64,000 bases of DNA from Albifimbria verrucaria (GCA_020081605.1 JAHREC010000062.1:4521758-4585757); one strand, 5' to 3'; numbered from the stretch's first letter, positions 12,575 through 24,691 are shown. Made by a program: numbers and translations. The notes: generated by a model from the letters alone, not told the origin.

Positions 12575-14207
12575 ATGGCTTCAAGTCCCAGTGTCAAAGG
12601 CGATCCAAACCTGTCCGACAAAGAGGCATCCAGTCAGCCCAACGATGTTGAATTTGATGGAAGCCCCGGCACCCCACCGGTGGTAGATCCTGCGGTGGAG
12701 AAGCGTCTGTTGAGAAAATTGGACTTGCGGATCATCCCATGCATTTGTTGGATTTATCTGATGAATTTCATGGATCGAGGTAATGCTTTCCGTGATTTAT
12801 GTTTCGTGTATATATGCTAAGAGTCGCGTAGTTGGTATTGGTAATGCTCGTCTCTATGGCCTCGAGGAGGAACTGGGCTTGGTTGGCGACCAGTACCAAA
12901 TTGCTGTGTCTATTCTCTTCGTCACGTATTGCGTAAGTTGTGGCTTGATTGAGAGTCTCTTTGGTGAAACAATGTCTAACTTGGCTGTTAGTTGTTCGAG
13001 ACCCCATCCAATCTTATTATCAAAAAGCTACAGCCCGCCCGATACATTGCAGGCCTTGTCTTCTTTTGGGAATCATTGCCATCTTCACAGGCTTCGTTAA
13101 CAACTTTGGCTCCTTGGTCGCATGCCGTCTTCTCTTGGGCCTTTTGAAGCTGGTCTCTTTCCTGGAATTATGCTATACTTGACGATGTTCTACAACAAAC
13201 GGCATATATCTTTGCGCAATGCCTACTTCTACTCCGTCTCCGCCATTTCAGGGGCTGTTGGTGGTCTAGTCGCATACGGAATTGGAGATCTAGACAACTA
13301 TGACGGGTACCAGATGGGTGCTGCCGGCTGGCGAGCATGGCGATGGATCATCACCATTAATGGAATTCCTACAGTCCTGACGGCTCTTGTGGTACCTTTT
13401 ATTCTCCCCAACAGCCCTGAAACGGCAAAGTTCTTGTCCGAAGAGGATCGCCAGAGTCTCTCATATCTCCGAGCTGCCGAGATTGGGCAAACCAAGTCTG
13501 GCCAGGAGATGCACAAAGAAGACGTTATGGCTGGTGTCAAGGACTGGAAGATTTGGGCATTGTCTTTTGCACAATACTGCAGCCACTCAGTTTTGTACAG
13601 TTTCAGTGTCTTCTTGCCAACAATCATCAAGCAGATGAATCCGGAGTGGGATGCTGCGCTGGTCCAAGCACTTACGGTGCCTGTGTATGCCCTCGGCTTC
13701 TTCACATACCTCATTTGCGCCAACATCAGTGATCGTACGCAGCAAAGAGGAATTTTCTGCATCGGCGGTGGCCTAACAATGATCGTGGGATATTGTCTTC
13801 TGATCGCTAACCACAGTGTCGCCATGAGCTTTGCAGGCACATTTATCGTTGCCATGGGGTTGTGGACAGGTTCAGGGTCCGGCATGGCTTGGATCACCGT
13901 GAACCAGCCGCGTTATGGCAAGCGTGCGTTTGCGAGTGGTATTTTCATCACTATCGGAAACTCAGCTGGTGTCGCGTCGCCATTTCTCTTCAAGAACGAG
14001 GATGCACCAACGTATCGTCCCGGCTACGGTGCGTCTATTGGTATGCTTGCCTTGGCGGTGGTTATCCATACGACAGTCTATCTTCATCTGAAGAGGCAGA
14101 ACAAGCGTAAGCTGTCTGGCAAAGAAGATTGGAGGATTGAAGGGAAAACGGAAGAGGAGATTAATGAGATGGGCGAGCACAATCCCCGTTACTTGTACAC
14201 TCTGTAG
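12575..14207 (+). CDS. MFS transporter, anion:cation symporter (allantoate/nicotinate permease type), two frameshifts
   Basis: Twelve-helix plasma-membrane carrier of the Dal5/Tna1 group of the major facilitator superfamily, which moves small organic acids such as allantoate, nicotinate or pantothenate. A hydrophilic N-terminus of about 45 residues leads to the family block LDLRIIPCICWIYLMNFMDR; loop 2-3 carries a VGIGNARLYGLE motif and helix 4 reads RLLLGLFEAGLFPG once the frame is repaired. The C-tail ends in a TEEEINEMG…NPRYLYTL motif common in this group. Introns are 12780-12831 and 12933-12991. Breaks at 13068-13070 (GGG) and 13142-13145 (TTTT) each lack one base; 508 codons result. The substrate cannot be named from sequence alone. 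Confidence 0.88.
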
Positions 14208-14641
14208 GTTCTCAGGAGATATAGTGCGATAAGAACGCAAAATATCAAGAGAAACTGTAATGGATTTCCTGAAACAAAATCTCTGATAATTGTGATGAAA
14301 TTTGATCCTATGACAATTAAAAGTCCAGCTTGACGACAGCTCTATTTACTTTCCTGAAGCACCGCATCCGATTTGTGCAGATAGATGATTGCGAAGTTTG
14401 ATGGTAAAATGCTCTCTCGGCATCCACAAGAAACCTTGAGAGGACGTACGGAGCAGCAAGCTATCCTTCTCGTCCTCTTCTACTCGCTTGTTGATACGTT
14501 TATCGGTCCCGATAGAAGCTAAATTTGTCCAACGAACAACTATATTTTCAAGCCTTATTGTACATATAGCTCAAGAATAAAATATTTGACAAGGTCTATC
14601 TAGGTCATGACCTTTGAATGGAATACCAGACGACGTACTGC

Positions 14642-15751
14642 TCAAAGGATTAATGCCAGGACGATGATACTAGAAGCAACAGTTGCCCCGAATGAAAATA
14701 CTGATGCAGAACTTTCATCGTCGTCTTTATTATCCTCATTTTCATCTTTGTTGTCATTGCTATCATTGTCCTGCTCGTTATTACCCTCATTACCACTGTC
14801 GTCTTCATTTTCTCCTTGGCCGGATTTTCCCGTTGGTCTCGCGTCTGCGCTGGCCACAGTGACCACATTCACGATATTATTGGAGGTCCATGTAAATGTT
14901 TCACCACTAATCGGGGCTGTGATCGTCCCAGGCATATTGCTTGTCGTACGAGTTCCGGCATCTGGGAACCCATCAGGTTCATAGAATTTGGCGGACGAAT
15001 TACCACCTGGCGGAGTGTAGTCTAGCCCGTCCTTTGCACAAGACACCTGGGCCATCACATTACCACAATTTGGCCATTTTTGTCATTGCCTGCTGTGGCC
15101 TGATAGTACTCAGTAAAGCCAAGCAATGATGGATCAGTGTTAGGGCAGATATTGTGAAAGCTAACAAATTGTCAGTCTTCTTGAGTCATGGTTAATTTGA
15201 CTCAGGAACTCACGCTGAAAGAGAAGCCGAATAAGCACAACAAGTGCATGCTGAAGCAAACAATTGTATATCTTCATTTGACGTCAGAGACTTGACGATT
15301 TCCTCTCCCTTTCTGCCACAGGTGTCTATTTCTTCGCTAGTTCGGTATAGCGAAGTCAGAAGCTTTCTAGGTTGCATGAACAAGCTCCCGGTGCATTGTC
15401 AGGCGGTGGGTAGAAAGGAACATCGCTAAAATCTGGTTTAATGCACCATGTCCCAATATCGCCAGCTGTCTCTTGATATTCGCAGCTGTATGCTTGATTC
15501 CAACAGTGTGTGGCGGCGCAGTTGATTTCGTGGTTGGTGCGTATGCAAGAGCAAACATTGTGGCAGTCTGTGCCCTGTCCTTCACAATTGTCGTTGATAC
15601 AGTCTGACCAGGATGATTCAGCATCCGCATAGCATTTCTCCATGCCAGAGGAGTCGACACAAACGTCGGCATCAAAGTAACCAACTTTAGCTGCCATGGC
15701 CAGGGTGGCCGGCCCCAGAAGTGTTAACCGCTTCCAAAACATTAAAGACAT
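14642..15751 (-). CDS. secreted Cys-rich, probably GPI-anchored surface protein (two frameshifts)
   Basis: I do not recognise the family. The product begins with a signal peptide (MSLMFWKRLTLLGPATLAMA) followed by a Cys-rich domain (CYADAESSWSDCINDNCEGQ and onwards, about 20 Cys in all). A Ser/Asp/Glu/Asn-rich low-complexity stalk follows at about 14690-14830, and the C-terminal hydrophobic tail SSIIVLALIL is typical of a GPI-anchor signal. One intron, 15161-15213. Breaks at 15364-15366 (TTT on plus) and 15063-15064 (CC on plus) each lack one base; 353 codons result. It is likely displayed on the cell wall or plasma membrane. CFEM proteins are Cys-rich too, but the spacing here is not the standard one. 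Confidence 0.72.
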
Positions 15752-17490
15752 TTTCGCTGTAGGAGTACTCTATGAGATGAATGAAGAATGTCAAGAGTTG
15801 AAATACGAAGAAAATCGGTTTAGTAGTTCATTTAATGATCCTCAATCCTCCGGATCGATGGGTCCTTGGTCTATCTGGCATTGTGTTATTACCTCCAGTA
15901 AATCAGTGGGCCGACTCCATTTCGAAGTTCAGCTTGTCTTGGCCCCTTGACGGAAAACAACCCGAGACGCTCAAATGGAAGTGGAAAAAAGTGTTTATTG
16001 GGGCAGTGGGCCAACTAACAAGGGTATTGGATCCTTTGTCCACCCTGAAACTTTCCGCATTCTTTCCGCACTGCCAGGAAGAAAGATGCCTTCTGGTATC
16101 TTTTCAAAGAGACCACATATCCTCACAGCGTTGATTATGCTTTGCATAGGGGCTCATTGTAGTAATGTTAGTTACAAATTTATGTGTATTCCACAAGTAT
16201 CTAGACATTTGGGTTGCGATGAGCCTGTAGTTAAACACCGAGTCATTAGCGCCATTATCAGCCCATCATTGGTCTGGTTACAACGGCTACGTTGATGCCT
16301 TGGTAAAACTGGAGACACGGATTGTTGGTGTTAGGGTCACATGAGCAATACGAGTTACTCTTCAAGAGTAGGTATCACGGACTTGCCAGACCAACTCCTT
16401 AGATCGGCCGTTTGCATCTCTTGGAAGGCTTAGCCATTGCTTAGCCGTCCTTGGCAGATCGTAATCAAGATTCTTTCGATCACAACCCTTGGCTTTATCT
16501 CATGTATCCACTTCTTGACTAATACTTGATCAAGATCCCGCTATGTGAAAATTGAAGCCTCACATTATGGCCTCATATTTTGGAAACCTTCAATAATGCA
16601 GTGAATGACTACTCTTTACAACGTTCGGTTCGTTCCCCTATGGAAGAAGACGTAGAGAAGAGAAAGAACACGTCGTTGGATATTAGCATTTTCAAACTTC
16701 ATGGAATGAAGAAAGAGTTACCTAGATTCCAATGATGCTCCTAAAGCAAAATATGATACGGCAAAGGAAGCCGACGAGAATTTAGCGACTATCACGTACA
16801 TCAATGTACTTGCTAGGTCTCACAAGGCTGTTATGATGCTAGAAAATCTCACAGTCTCCACGCATGGACTTCTGTTCACCATTGACTCTCACAGTAAGAA
16901 TTCTATTATAAGCCTCGCAAAAGTCTGTCTCAGGTTTCTTGTGTTGAGGTTGACGGCGCATACTGCGTGAGATCAAGTCATGAATAACATAGTTTGAAAA
17001 ATACATCGGGATGTGCATCATTTCGCCTCCAGATCTTCGTGGCATTATATATGATTGTTCCACGTATTGGTGTTGCAATCACTTACGGGTTCATCCTAAG
17101 CATTAAACAGATAGGCATAAATTTCATCAGATGCGCGAAGAGACAACTTGAATGCATCCAAATAATTGACTTGCACCTTTTACGCATGGGCTGTCGCTTT
17201 GGCGAGATATTAAAATTGTTTTATCCGGGGCGTTTTCTAGCCCAAAATCCCGGAAGTGCCCTACGTCTGCAGTTATCTTCACGAATAGGACCACAAGATA
17301 TAAGAAATACAACCCTCCATTCTAAGATTTTAATTAATGGTAGCAATTTTGTGTAGCATGAGCATAAGTTAGGTCGTGTGAGAGGTCTGTTAATTTATCA
17401 AGTCCGACATAGAACGGTCCGAGGCATTCCGTTCTTTTTTGAACGGATATGCAAATCAAATACTTAGCCCCTACTGGAATGAGAGCGCAT
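15752..17490. other. intergenic region, no supported gene
   Basis: About 1.7 kb. Short ORFs at 15975-16295 (plus), 16839-17078 (minus) and 16994-17356 (plus) overlap or lack any recognisable domain. I see no repeat or mobile element. Confidence 0.4.
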
Positions 17491-17498
17491 TATATAAA
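17491..17498 (+). promoter_or_regulatory. TATA box of the LPMO gene
   Basis: TATATAAA about 100 bases before the ATG at 17600, the usual distance for an inducible fungal promoter. It is followed by an AT/CA-rich leader. Confidence 0.5.
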
Positions 17499-17599
17499 GC
17501 AGCAATCCATCATTCAAGCTATCTCATCAATAGAATATTGCACCAACTATTATCACTAAGAAAGTGTCACACTGAATAACATTTGAATAATTCCAAGAC

Positions 17600-18799
17600 A
17601 TGTCTTTTAAATCTGCTGCTGTGTGTATTGCAGCCTACGCACAGTTGAGTTGGGGGCACTGTGGGTTCGATCACTCATAAGTTAGATAGAAGTCTAACCG
17701 GAACCCAACTAGATACGTTTTCCCGTCTACGAGTCAACAATGGGGAGTGGAAGGCTCCATTGCAGTACATCCGGTATTACATCTACATTCCTTACATCCT
17801 GCTCGTCTGACGATGATAGTGACAAGACAGCTCCTTATAAGGAGACGCCACTCTGGGATACAAATGTTTGGGAACGAGGGTACCAATGGCCGACATTTTA
17901 TCTAGACGAACCCAATTCGGTGCGCTGTGGTCGAGGTAATATGGACCACGCGGCAGACACAGAAATATTGACCGTACAAGCTGGGGACACATTTGAGATT
18001 GCATTGGTTCCGCCGGCGCCATCAGAATGGAAGGAAGAGTATTGGAAGGACTGTCCAAATGACTGGGGATTTTGCAATCCTGGGGTAGGCGATGTGAGTA
18101 CAAGCCCGAAACTGTGTGATGCTGGGCTATGAGAGAGGGAATGGATTCCGGTTTTGGCTAATCCCTCATTCAGGGGTCGTGGAAAATAATACATCCGGGT
18201 CCAATAGTCGTTCATCTGTCAAGAGTCCCCGATGGTCAGGATGTGACAACATACGACGGCTCGGGCGAATGGGTGAAGATATACACGATAGGTATGGAGT
18301 GGCGGGAAGAGCAGAACCCGGATAAGCCTGTGTACTGGCTTCCTTCAAATAATTGGGCCACTCCACCACGAGTGAGACTATGCAAAAACAAGAACTCGGT
18401 ATGAAGTACGCTGACAACGGATAGTTTGTATTTGACATCCCAACGCAAACCCCACCAGGGCAATACCTTATGCGCATGGATCAGATATGGCCAGGCACTT
18501 ATTCGGGTCAATACCTCAGCCTCGCTCAAATGTATCCTAGTTGCGCGCAACTGAATATTAAGAGCAGCAACAACACAGCTCTGCCAAAAGGGGTCAAGAT
18601 TCCTGAGGCTCTCATTCACCAAGCGCCTGGTATATCTATCTACTCCAGTCAAATCAAAGTAATGAAAAGTTGACATTTTCTAGGCATGTACTGGTCCTAT
18701 GAGATGTCTGAAGGACTTCAGATTGATGAAAGATGGGAATACCCAGGAGGCCCAATTTGGAATGGAGAAACATTGGTTCCTGACTTGCCCGTGAAGTAG
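17600..18799 (+). CDS. AA9-like lytic polysaccharide monooxygenase, secreted
   Basis: Probable secreted copper oxidase of the AA9 (former GH61) group, which cleaves cellulose or hemicellulose oxidatively. Six exons with introns 17661-17712, 17774-17819, 18094-18173, 18372-18424 and 18630-18683 give 305 codons with no frame break. The signal peptide ends QLSWG, so the mature protein begins with His (HYTFSRLRVNN), the first arm of the histidine brace. The second brace His is in HPGPIVVHLSRVPDG and the axial Tyr in AQMYPSC, preceded by the conserved Gln. The position where typical AA9 has His in an LRHE-like motif reads MRMDQ here. It is convergent with the lipoxygenase gene, with 86 bases between stops. 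Membership in AA9 is a motif judgement; a related AA family is possible. Confidence 0.8.
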
Positions 18800-18885
18800 A
18801 TGGACCGACTCAAATCAACAGAAATGTGGCTCAGTTGTGTCAAACGCTTCTATGTACTGATGATAGGAATAGTATGTGACTCAAT

Positions 18886-20724
18886 CTAAACACTCAAGTA
18901 AAATGGAATCACCCCAGGGTCCATCCCGGTCCAGATGAAGGGCATTCCTTGGCTCAGACCCTCTTCGTCAAACTTTCGAGTGCTAATTTGCTCACTGATC
19001 TGCCCCATTTCCTTTATAAATCTTTCGTTTGCAGCAACAATGACAGCATTAGTACCATGCAGTAATTTGTCGCTGTTAAACATGAACTGTGTGGTCTGTT
19101 TCTTTTCCACAACTTGCGGGCGGTTGAAGCGCGCCAGAAGAGAAATTTGCTCGACAGCCTTTTGTTCGTTGGGCAGCCAAGGGAGAAGGCTCTTAATTCC
19201 ACCCTTTTCAGTAGGAATAGGGGCATATAATGAGGCTGGATGTAGCGGTAACACGCCTGAAGTAGTGACAGGCTCACCTTGGTTGAGGACGTGATGAGAA
19301 ACGCCCGTGAGCCATGCCATGTGTGTCAGGACATCAATCAGTTCCTTACGAGATTTGAACTTCTGCGGGAAGTCAATTACCCCAGCCGGACCGTTGGCCT
19401 CGATAAGCCATGCCTGTAACTCGCTGTCCCTTGACAGCTCCTTATCCGTCTTGTAGGTAGCCTCAATAAACGACTTGATGAATGTGCGAATAGTTTTGAT
19501 GATCTTCGTTCCATCCTCGTAGAAAGGAATATGTGGTAACTTAGGTCCATAATTCGCATCAATAAGTCCTCTAGCTCGCAGATTGGATTCAAAGTAGTTC
19601 TTCTTGAATGGGCCAGCTACGTCAGGGTAGAATTCGGCCGCAAAGCTGCGAACAGCGATGTTGGAGAGGGCGAAATTTTGATCAAACAAGCCGCCCGGAT
19701 TGAATAAAATCCTCTCACCGATCGGCCGAATGGCGTATGCCTGATACATCAAGCGCTCCAGTAAACCAAAAACAGGATGACGGGGACTGAGGGACCGAAT
19801 TGCAGCCAGATAAACAATTTCTGCGACTGCATGCGAGTTTGCAAGGTGGTAAATCTGGCCATGGAACAGGTCGTTGACATTGAACATGATTTTGGCTAGA
19901 AGCCAGTCATTTGGGTCATCTAGGGGCGTGTAGGTAAGGTCAGCCCCAGAATTGGTTTTGATAGCAATGGGCAACAGCTGATTAGATCGACAGTCGAGGT
20001 AAAACAGCGCAGAGCATGCGGCAGAGTAGCGACCCTCTTGGACAACATATTTACTCTGATAGCTGTGGTCAGCTAGAAATAGACGGCCATCCTTGTGGAG
20101 TGATGCGAGCGTGCTTCCAGTGATTTTTGCAATAGATTTACGATCAACAGCAAAAGGGATTTTATCTTTGGTCGGATGAAGACGTTGCAGGACATAGGGA
20201 TTCACTGATAGACGCTCCATGGCGAAGAGCAAATCCGAGGTCAAATTTCCAAATTGCCCCTTTGCAATACCGAGCGGAACTGTACCGGACCATTGGCCAT
20301 TGTATAAGATGGCAAAGTCCTCAAGCGTTTGAAGTCCACCGTGCTTTATGTTGTTAGTAAGAAAGTCGAGGTTAATTCATAGATGAATGAGCCCGTACAT
20401 CTTTAATGGTTTGTAAAACTGCAGCTGATTCCTTTGCTGCCGCCTGCTGCACAAATATCGAGTCATTGGCCCACTGGCTCTGGTCTCGAGAGAAAGCTGG
20501 GTGCCCAACGCCCCTGAAGGGAAGAAGGAGGTTTCTCCTATCAATGAAGGACCGTAAATTACTCCACTCCGTATCTGCTCAATCTCCAACTTTCGCAAAC
20601 CTGTATCATCATCATTCTGGGGTAGAGTGTATTTAGTCGGCGTCGACGTAGCTGCGGAGGTGGAAGACGTAGGAGCAGCAGCAACAAAAGCTGCTGTGCC
20701 AAAGAACAAATACCAAGCAATCAT
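18886..20724 (-). CDS. secreted lipoxygenase (manganese-lipoxygenase type), one frameshift
   Basis: Fungal lipoxygenase oxidising linoleic/linolenic acid to hydroperoxides; secreted, as Mn-LOX enzymes are. The start at 20724 gives signal peptide MIAWYLFFGTAAFVAAAP. One intron, 20344-20398. Metal-site blocks are visible: the histidine block FHGQIYHLANSH at about residues 269-280, the second ligand set SHHVLN (H-x3-N), and the C-terminal Val of IPFYLSV, as in the Gaeumannomyces Mn-enzyme, where plant enzymes end in Ile. The frame breaks at 20482-20483 (GG on plus); one added base gives 594 residues against about 600-620 for the family. The iron-type alternative cannot be excluded from sequence. 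It shares a 3' boundary with the LPMO gene. Confidence 0.9.
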
Positions 20725-22170
20725 CTCGACCTTACAATGGCTGTATGAGCGCATGAAGTGTGTGGGAGCGTCATTTCGAGGGCATTGGTACACTTTTGTA
20801 CACTCTCAGCCATGGCAGATAGCCTTCTTTTCCACCCAATGAGAACATAACGTTACTTTTCGTATCAATAGCTTGCCTTGAGAAGTGCAAATCATAACAT
20901 GCTGTACTCTACGCCGCCTACGCCGCAGGGCTGACTGTGCTCAGCTTGTCTTACCAACACACAAGCTAAAAATGCATTTTCACCCGTGCGATGCACCCAC
21001 CGGTTAGCCGGAACCTGCACATTTTGCGATTCATGTATACAAGGCGGCCAATAGTGCAATGGGATTCCGAGAAACATCATACCAGCTGACTGGAGAGAGT
21101 TAAGCCACGCTGACGCCAATACTACGCTGCAAGCACGTGTCGCCTGGTCTGTTACCACCCAATGATTCAGCTTCATGGTCATAACAAAAAGCTCCATTCA
21201 GCTTTATTATGCTGTTTTACGTCATTTGAATCTGTGCCTCTGTCAGATCAGTCGTCTTGTCAATTTTAGTCTCTTGAGATGATCTCGGGAAAATGTGCTT
21301 GTTGGGACAGTATCCCTGATGCTTATTTCCTCCTGGCCAACCTCTTAAAGCTGATAATCGAAAAGAAGACAATTACATGGGCTCAATAGCTGATTTACTC
21401 ATTCATAAAATAATTTCTCTAGCCAAAATGACATCGAGAATGCGATATGGCCATTTAGCCCTAAGACGCCCGAAGACGCCCGAGAACGCCCTTGGTTACT
21501 GATGGCTCACTACCATGAAGCTTCGACCGTTTCCAGCAGGAATGCCGGATGGACTGGACTAACTGCGGGGCAGTGCATAAGCGCACTAGAAATCAGAGGC
21601 ACTGATAGCAGCGTAAGGTTTGTGTTCGTTCGAGTAGGGTTAGTTTGAGCTAATCATCCACTGAGCTTTTGATACCGAATTACAGAGGCTTGGCTTCTGC
21701 CGGTTCTTCCAAGACCTCTGGAAATAAAACAGCAGCACTCTATATCTACGTGAAAGGACGAGACAATACCCAAGACTGCGATGTACCTATCGACTCCATA
21801 ATCAATGGTACCGTCGTATTCCACAAATGTCTGTCATGTCTCACCTTTTGCCAAAGGCAGTAATTTACTCCGGAATGCCGGTCAGTCTTACGTCCTTGGA
21901 ATCACATCTTATATCCACGCATGCAGTATTTTTTATTTATTTAGTAAAGTGGCACGAGACCATTGGGGTCGTATTACAGATCATAAAATGAGTGTGCCCG
22001 GTTATTTGACAACGTCACATGGGTAGAGAGTAGCCTACGACAGCTCTATGAGATAGGTCATTTGTTGCTGGCCTAACATCCGATTTAGAACAGTGACTGG
22101 ATACGAACATGACCAATTATTTACCCTGAGCGTAGGTCTTCTTACCTACAAACGCTTTTTTATATGCTAT
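20725..22170. other. intergenic region, no supported gene
   Basis: About 1.4 kb with only short, unlinked ORFs. A short tandem-like stretch near 21463-21492 repeats the core GACGCCCGA/GAACGCCC three times. No coding signal otherwise. Confidence 0.4.
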
Positions 22171-22319
22171 AGTATTTGAATCGGAGAATCTGTGATTTGG
22201 ACGTTCTGACATGCCTCCTTAATGGATACGAAAGGGCTCCAGTCATGTACAACATAAGAAGATACCCATGGATGATGGAAGATGTTCATAGCAACATGGT
22301 TCATTTCATAGTTTTACTC

Positions 22320-22800
22320 GGTTTGTTTTGGGGAAGGGACTCGACAGATATTGTTGGCGATATTATTCGCATTGCCCCAAATCGGGTAGTGTTCATCGCA
22401 CCTCAAGCCGTGAAAGGTTGGTTATAATGGCGCACGTCCCATAAATGCAGCTTGGATATTGAGTCAGATGGCGATAAAGAACATATATCTCGAACATAAT
22501 AGGAGGCTTGAGTTGTTTTTCAAGTTGAATATGATACGTTAGACACTGGCTACAGTTGCATCTCTTGTAAAAGAGCCCAGACCAGACGATGTAACCTATC
22601 TTTGTCTGGATTCAATAAGCTGGAGGACGGTTAACACAACATGAGCCGAGTCCCTAGGTTCATCGTTTGTCGTCAGCTACCTCACGTAGGAACTCATTTC
22701 TACAGTTTGAGCCATGAATTACCATCACGGGTCACGAATCAAACATTTCTGATAGACGACAAATTTATCCCCAAGTATACGATTGAAAAGGTTAATTGAT
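22320..22800 (+). pseudogene. cytochrome P450 relic
   Basis: Two separated pieces with P450 character and nothing intact between them. Near 22347-22420 the plus strand encodes GDIIRIAPNRVVFIAPQAVK, matching the N-terminal 'YGDIVRIAPNELSF…PQAWK' block of fungal P450s. Near 22709-22785 it encodes LPSRVTNQTFLIDDKFIP, like the region 'LPRVTP…IDGKFIP' after the K-helix. The spacing is only about 300 bases, whereas about 1 kb separates these blocks in a real P450, and the heme-binding Cys region is absent. A single missing base does not repair it, so unlike its neighbours this looks like a true deletion remnant. Confidence 0.45.
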
Positions 22801-22853
22801 TATCACATGTTTTTATTATTTATTCTTATTTAGGGTGCTCTTCGTATCAACGC

Positions 22854-24691
22854 TCACGGAGCAGCCGTAGCAGTGGGCAAGCACGCACAAGCACTGCTGG
22901 CTTTGGCAACGGCGTCACCCTTGCAGTTGTCCTGAGCGAACTTGGGCAGCACACTGGCGTCATGGAACGGAGAGTTCAGGTACTCGCCACAGAATTCCTG
23001 GCTCTGCTCCAGTCGTCCAGGAACAGTGGTGCTTCGGAAAGCTCGGAGGCAGTTGTCCGCATTGCACACAGGTGCGGGAGGACATTTCTTACCAGTCAGC
23101 TTGACAACAAAGGCACCACGCTCAATCGAGTTGATGAAGATGTAACCCGACTTGAAGTATGCGTAAGAGCTCCAGGTTCCGAGGAACTGGACAACACCAC
23201 CACCCTCAACACCGTCATCCTCTGGGTAGATATCGATCCAAGCAACTTCGCAGACGGAGGAGCCAGTAGGGTCAGAGGGGATGGAAGTCAAGTCAAAGAC
23301 GCGCAGGCCAGCACCATAGTTGGACTGGTACACGAGACCATCAATGACGTATTGGTTGTGGTCGATGGCCTTGACCTTGGACTTGTATGAACCGGTTTGC
23401 TTAGGGTTCTCGAGATCTCGAATATCCCAAATGCTAGAGTCTAGTCAGTATTATACTCAAGATACCGTGAAAAGCACGAGGGCCAACTTACAAGGTCACT
23501 GGGTACCCATCAGCCGCAGGTCCGTTGCCGCGCTGCTCATCAAGCTCATCATCGAGAACCAGATACTCCTGGTTCTTGACGTCAAGGACCCAACCCTGGT
23601 GGGTGTATGAAGCACCCTCGTAAGAAATACGGGAAATAATGTTGGTGACGTTGGCCTTATCCGTCACGTCGTAAATGGTGAGGGTGTCCTCGTTGTAGCC
23701 GTAGCAAATATCACGGCCTTCATAACGCTTGTCCGGTCCGTGGTACACCAAACATTGAGCATCGTGAACGTAACCATCATCTACGCCCAGGATTAGCTCT
23801 AAAATGTCCTAGAGAGTGCAAAGGAAGCTTGACTTACCGGCAGCACATCCCAGAGAGACAGGATCAGCGGGGTTGCTGATGTCGAAGAAGTTGAGGCCAG
23901 ACCTGCAGTTGGTATCGTTACGGGGCTGGGCACCGACGGCAGCGAAGTAGCCAAGCTCTTCGTTGACGACAACGTTGTGAGCTCTACCGTGAGGCAGAAG
24001 CTGGCGAGTCCAAGAGGTCAGGTCCTCCTGAGTGAACTCGACAGGGCTGGCGGGGTCGATATCCAGCAGCTTCTTGAAGTCAAAGATCTGGATACCGTGA
24101 TCGACGGCCTCGGAACCAATGATGGCGTAGTTCTTGTAGGCACGGATCTCACGCCACTGCGAAGGTCGGGAGTAGGCGGGGAGACGACCAAGGTAGCTCA
24201 TCTTGCCATCCTTGCCAATTTCCACAAAGGCAGTTCCCTGGTACTGTCCAATGGCAACAAACTCGCGACCATCGTCAGAAGTCCACCCCCACGATGACGA
24301 GCCCTCAGCCAGCTCATCACCGAGGTCCGCATGGGAGAGGAAGTGGTACAGGTCGATGTTGTTGCAGCGGAAGGTGTTGTTGCGGTCACCAGGGATAGCC
24401 TCAATCCAACCGTTCACGCACTTGGCGTGGCCGAGTTCTGGGTATTGACTGCTTTCAAACAATCCCAACTCACGCGCCTTTTCCCAGTTGGCCTACAAGG
24501 ACATTAGTCAATCATGGCGTGGTTTGAGGTGATCTGTGAGGTCATACCAGCTTGTTCTCCATAATCTCCTGGTGAATTACACCAGAGTCATACAGCTCAG
24601 CAGCAATCTCTGCATTGGGCTGGATCTCCTTGCCAGACACTACGGCGGCGAGAAGGGCCAAAGGACCCAGGTAGGACTGAGTGTAAACCAT
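22854..24691 (-). CDS. secreted LVIVD-repeat (choice-of-anchor B type) protein
   Basis: Secreted protein predicted to fold as a beta-propeller built from LVIVD-type repeats; the molecular role of the fungal family is unknown. Introns are 24493-24547, 23781-23837 and 23434-23491, giving 556 codons with no frame break. A hydrophobic leader (MVYTQSYLGPLALLAAVVSG) is followed by repeat-like segments such as GIQIFDFKKLL, GLNFFDISNPADP, LTIYDVTDKANVT and GLRVFDLTSIP. The C-terminal region is Cys-rich (KKCPPAPVCNADNC, then GDAVAKASSACACLP). The naming follows the bacterial 'choice-of-anchor B' family, which shares the repeat; similar proteins are common in Aspergillus and often annotated as regulatory P-domain proteins. 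Confidence 0.82.

Noticed and set aside
13298..13897. Minus-strand ORF of 199 codons
   Set aside because: Antisense of the MFS transporter, low-complexity Arg/Pro-rich product.
21463..21492. CRISPR-like or satellite repeat (GACGCCCGA units)
   Set aside because: Only about three short imperfect copies without spacers of constant length; fungal nuclear DNA.
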